A program made the position numbers and the translations under genes. Source: an uncultured Novosphingobium sp. (lineage in GTDB: Bacteria > Pseudomonadota > Alphaproteobacteria > Sphingomonadales > Sphingomonadaceae). From it: a stretch of DNA of 50,052 nt. Under the pieces are notes generated by a model that saw only the letters and a program-made list of their open reading frames with translations, did not search any database and was not told where the DNA came from. Below are positions 48,791 through 50,052 of the stretch, one piece after another; within the stretch, counting starts at the first letter, position 1, and the number at the start of each line of letters is the position of its first letter. The DNA lies in NCBI GenBank assembly GCA_946886365.1, contig CAMPIM010000011.1, positions 1 to 50,052 on the forward strand, written 5' to 3'.

Positions 48791-49567
48791 TCATCCCCTT
48801 TGGGAGGAGATGTTGCCGCCATCGACGACAATTTCCGACGCGGTGATATAGCTTGCCTCATCGGACAAAAGGAAGCGTACAACCCGCGCCACTTCCTCTG
48901 GATCGCCAAGACGATTGAGCAGGATGCGCTTTTCAAAATGCCCATGGGGCAGGGCTTCGACTGCGGGACGCATCATGGGCGTCATGATCTGGCCCGGTGA
49001 TACCGAATTGATGCGGACGCCATCTTGGGCTAGCCGATCGGCCAGTGATCTTACGAGCGACAATATTCCGCCTTTCGCCGCGCTATAGATCGGGTTCATG
49101 GCATTGCCGAGAGTTGCGTTGATGGAAGCTATCGCCACGATTGCGGAGCCCGGCTGCGCCGCCAAATCCTGATGGAGCGCCTGAACGATGAAAGCGAGGG
49201 AACGGAGATGAATCGCGATCCCGCTGTCCCAGCTTTCCGCCGTCAGCCCGTCCAGCGATGCTGTATCAACAACGCCAGCAGCATGGACCAGTCCGCCCGG
49301 CCTGCCGATCGCTTTCCGCGTCGCCGCCAAGGCAGCTTCGATGCCACCAAGTTCACGCAGATCAATCGCAATGCCCGTGGACGCCGTGCCATGTTCCGCC
49401 ACGATGGCGCGGGCCGCTGCCGACGCCTTGTCGCCGTCGATGTCCCACAGAGCAACAGGACGGCCCATGACGGCCAGCGCATGAGCGGACGCAAGACCTA
49501 TGCCCGATGCGCCACCGGTGATGATGACGGGAGAGGAAGGGGAGGCAATGGCGAGGGCGAGTGACAT
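48791..49567 (-). CDS. Short-chain dehydrogenase/reductase (classical SDR)
   Basis: 258 residues. The cofactor motif 'I-I-T-G-G-A-S-G-I-G-L-A' is near residue 16, 'W-D-I-D' after beta-2 suggests NAD(H), and 'H-A-A-G-V' replaces N-N-A-G. The catalytic Ser precedes 'Y-S-A-A-K-G-G' around residue 158, and it ends with 'Y-I-T-A-S-E-I-V-V-D-G-G'. It would oxidise an alcohol or reduce a carbonyl on an unknown substrate. It is a single gene with gene-free DNA on both sides. It may act with the glycosidase upstream or with a system beyond the right edge. Confidence 0.88.
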   Translation of the reverse strand: MSLALAIASPSSPVIITGGASGIGLASAHALAVMGRPVALWDIDGDKASAAARAIVAEHGTASTGIAIDLRELGGIEAALAATRKAIGRPGGLVHAAGVVDTASLDGLTAESWDSGIAIHLRSLAFIVQALHQDLAAQPGSAIVAIASINATLGNAMNPIYSAAKGGILSLVRSLADRLAQDGVRINSVSPGQIMTPMMRPAVEALPHGHFEKRILLNRLGDPEEVARVVRFLLSDEASYITASEIVVDGGNISSQRG

Positions 49568-50003
49568 GCGAGAGAATTCCTTTAACCGAGCGACGAACCC
49601 TATTTGTCTAAAAAGCTGGCGAGACGGACGTTGCTAATTCGCAGCGGGCCGTCCGACAGCGGATGGTTCCATATGCCGGTGAGTCCATAATGAGAGATGG
49701 ATAGTTGTTCGCAACTAACGTTGCCGACAAGCTCCATCGGAAACACTGCCAATGTCGAAAATTTTTCACAGATTGAATTGGCATTTCATCGACGGCGCCC
49801 GCATGTCTAACGTGAAGTTACCATATGGGCTCACCAATTGATCCGACACGGAAAATGGGGATGGAGCTTTTGCTGGCACCAGCTTGGGAGCGGCATCGCT
49901 ATTTTTGGCGCAACGTCCCCATGAATGGCGAGACGAAGCCCTCGGTGAGGTTCAGCGGGGGATGATCCTGGGCGGATCGCCAAATGACTTCGGGAAATGT
50001 CAT
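49568..50003. other. Gene-free stretch upstream of the SDR
   Basis: About 435 bases with no ORF showing RBS and protein-like composition on either strand. The composition is less GC-rich than the neighbouring genes and changes along the segment. It may hold the SDR promoter and the remains of an older gene, but I could not recognise any. Confidence 0.45.
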
Positions 50004-50031
50004 TGACCAATTACACACTAATGTGTAATAT
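50004..50031 (+). promoter_or_regulatory. Promoter with an embedded operator, reading out of the window
   Basis: TTGACC (50004-50009) and TAATAT (50026-50031) are 16 bases apart. The spacer and part of the -10 are occupied by the perfect inverted repeat ATTACACA-CTAA-TGTGTAAT (50010-50017 with 50022-50029). A repressor bound here would block polymerase. The controlled gene lies beyond the right edge. Confidence 0.55.
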
Positions 50032-50052
50032 ATTCTCATCGAGTCCGAAAGC

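Overview
The window is about 50 kb of GC-rich chromosomal-type DNA from an alphaproteobacterium, most likely a member of the Sphingomonadaceae (Sphingobium/Novosphingobium/Sphingomonas-like). This is judged from the dense, overlapping operons, the two TonB-dependent receptors each beside a catabolic cluster, the type III polyketide synthase module, and the general protein style. I saw no tRNA, rRNA, CRISPR array, transposase, phage gene or plasmid replication gene. The genus is an inference.

Layout. (1) 0.1-7 kb: a tripartite RND drug/solvent efflux operon (outer-membrane lipoprotein, adaptor lipoprotein, inner-membrane pump). It is followed by a terminator region that may also encode a small RNA, a small secreted protein, and a TetR regulator. 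(2) 7.1-21.4 kb: a rhamnoside/glucoside-degrading locus. Four tightly coupled plus-strand genes (GH3, GH106, alpha/beta esterase, GH78-like) all carry export signals. Then come a second esterase on the minus strand whose signal peptide is cut by an in-frame amber codon, a large SDR-like oxidoreductase, a TonB-dependent receptor and a VOC/glyoxalase protein. (3) 21.8-27 kb: housekeeping-like genes (M3 oligopeptidase, zinc-finger thioredoxin, an EF-G paralogue with an altered G3 motif, two small membrane proteins). (4) 27-31.4 kb: a phenolic-lipid-type module (type III polyketide synthase, FAD oxidoreductase, two methyltransferases) with a DUF2147 protein in between. (5) 31.5-40 kb: a catabolic region with two SDRs, an NmrA/epimerase-like protein, SnoaL-like proteins (one frameshifted by a 5-bp tandem duplication), an HxlR regulator, a GMC oxidoreductase, a RidA protein and a second TonB-dependent receptor. 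(6) 40.1-46.7 kb: TetR, MFS transporter, a DAO-type flavin oxidase, a Crp/Fnr regulator, and an AtuA (DUF1446)-COQ4-like gene pair. (7) 46.8-50 kb: a GH35/GH42-like glycosidase, another SDR, and at the right edge an operator-bearing promoter reading out of the window.

How the parts may work together. In region 2 the exported glycosidases and esterases would trim rhamnosyl/glucosyl conjugates, and the receptor would import the products or aglycone. In regions 5-6 the receptor, MFS carrier, GMC and DAO flavoenzymes, SDRs, RidA and the AtuA-COQ4 pair look like a peripheral pathway for an unidentified plant-derived or aromatic/terpenoid substrate. The most interesting candidates are the AtuA-COQ4 pair under a divergent Crp/Fnr regulator with a near-perfect operator, and a dispersed palindromic element present twice, each copy lying between convergent genes. 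Two recently broken genes, the possible sRNA after the efflux operon and the EF-G paralogue lacking the catalytic histidine are also worth a look.
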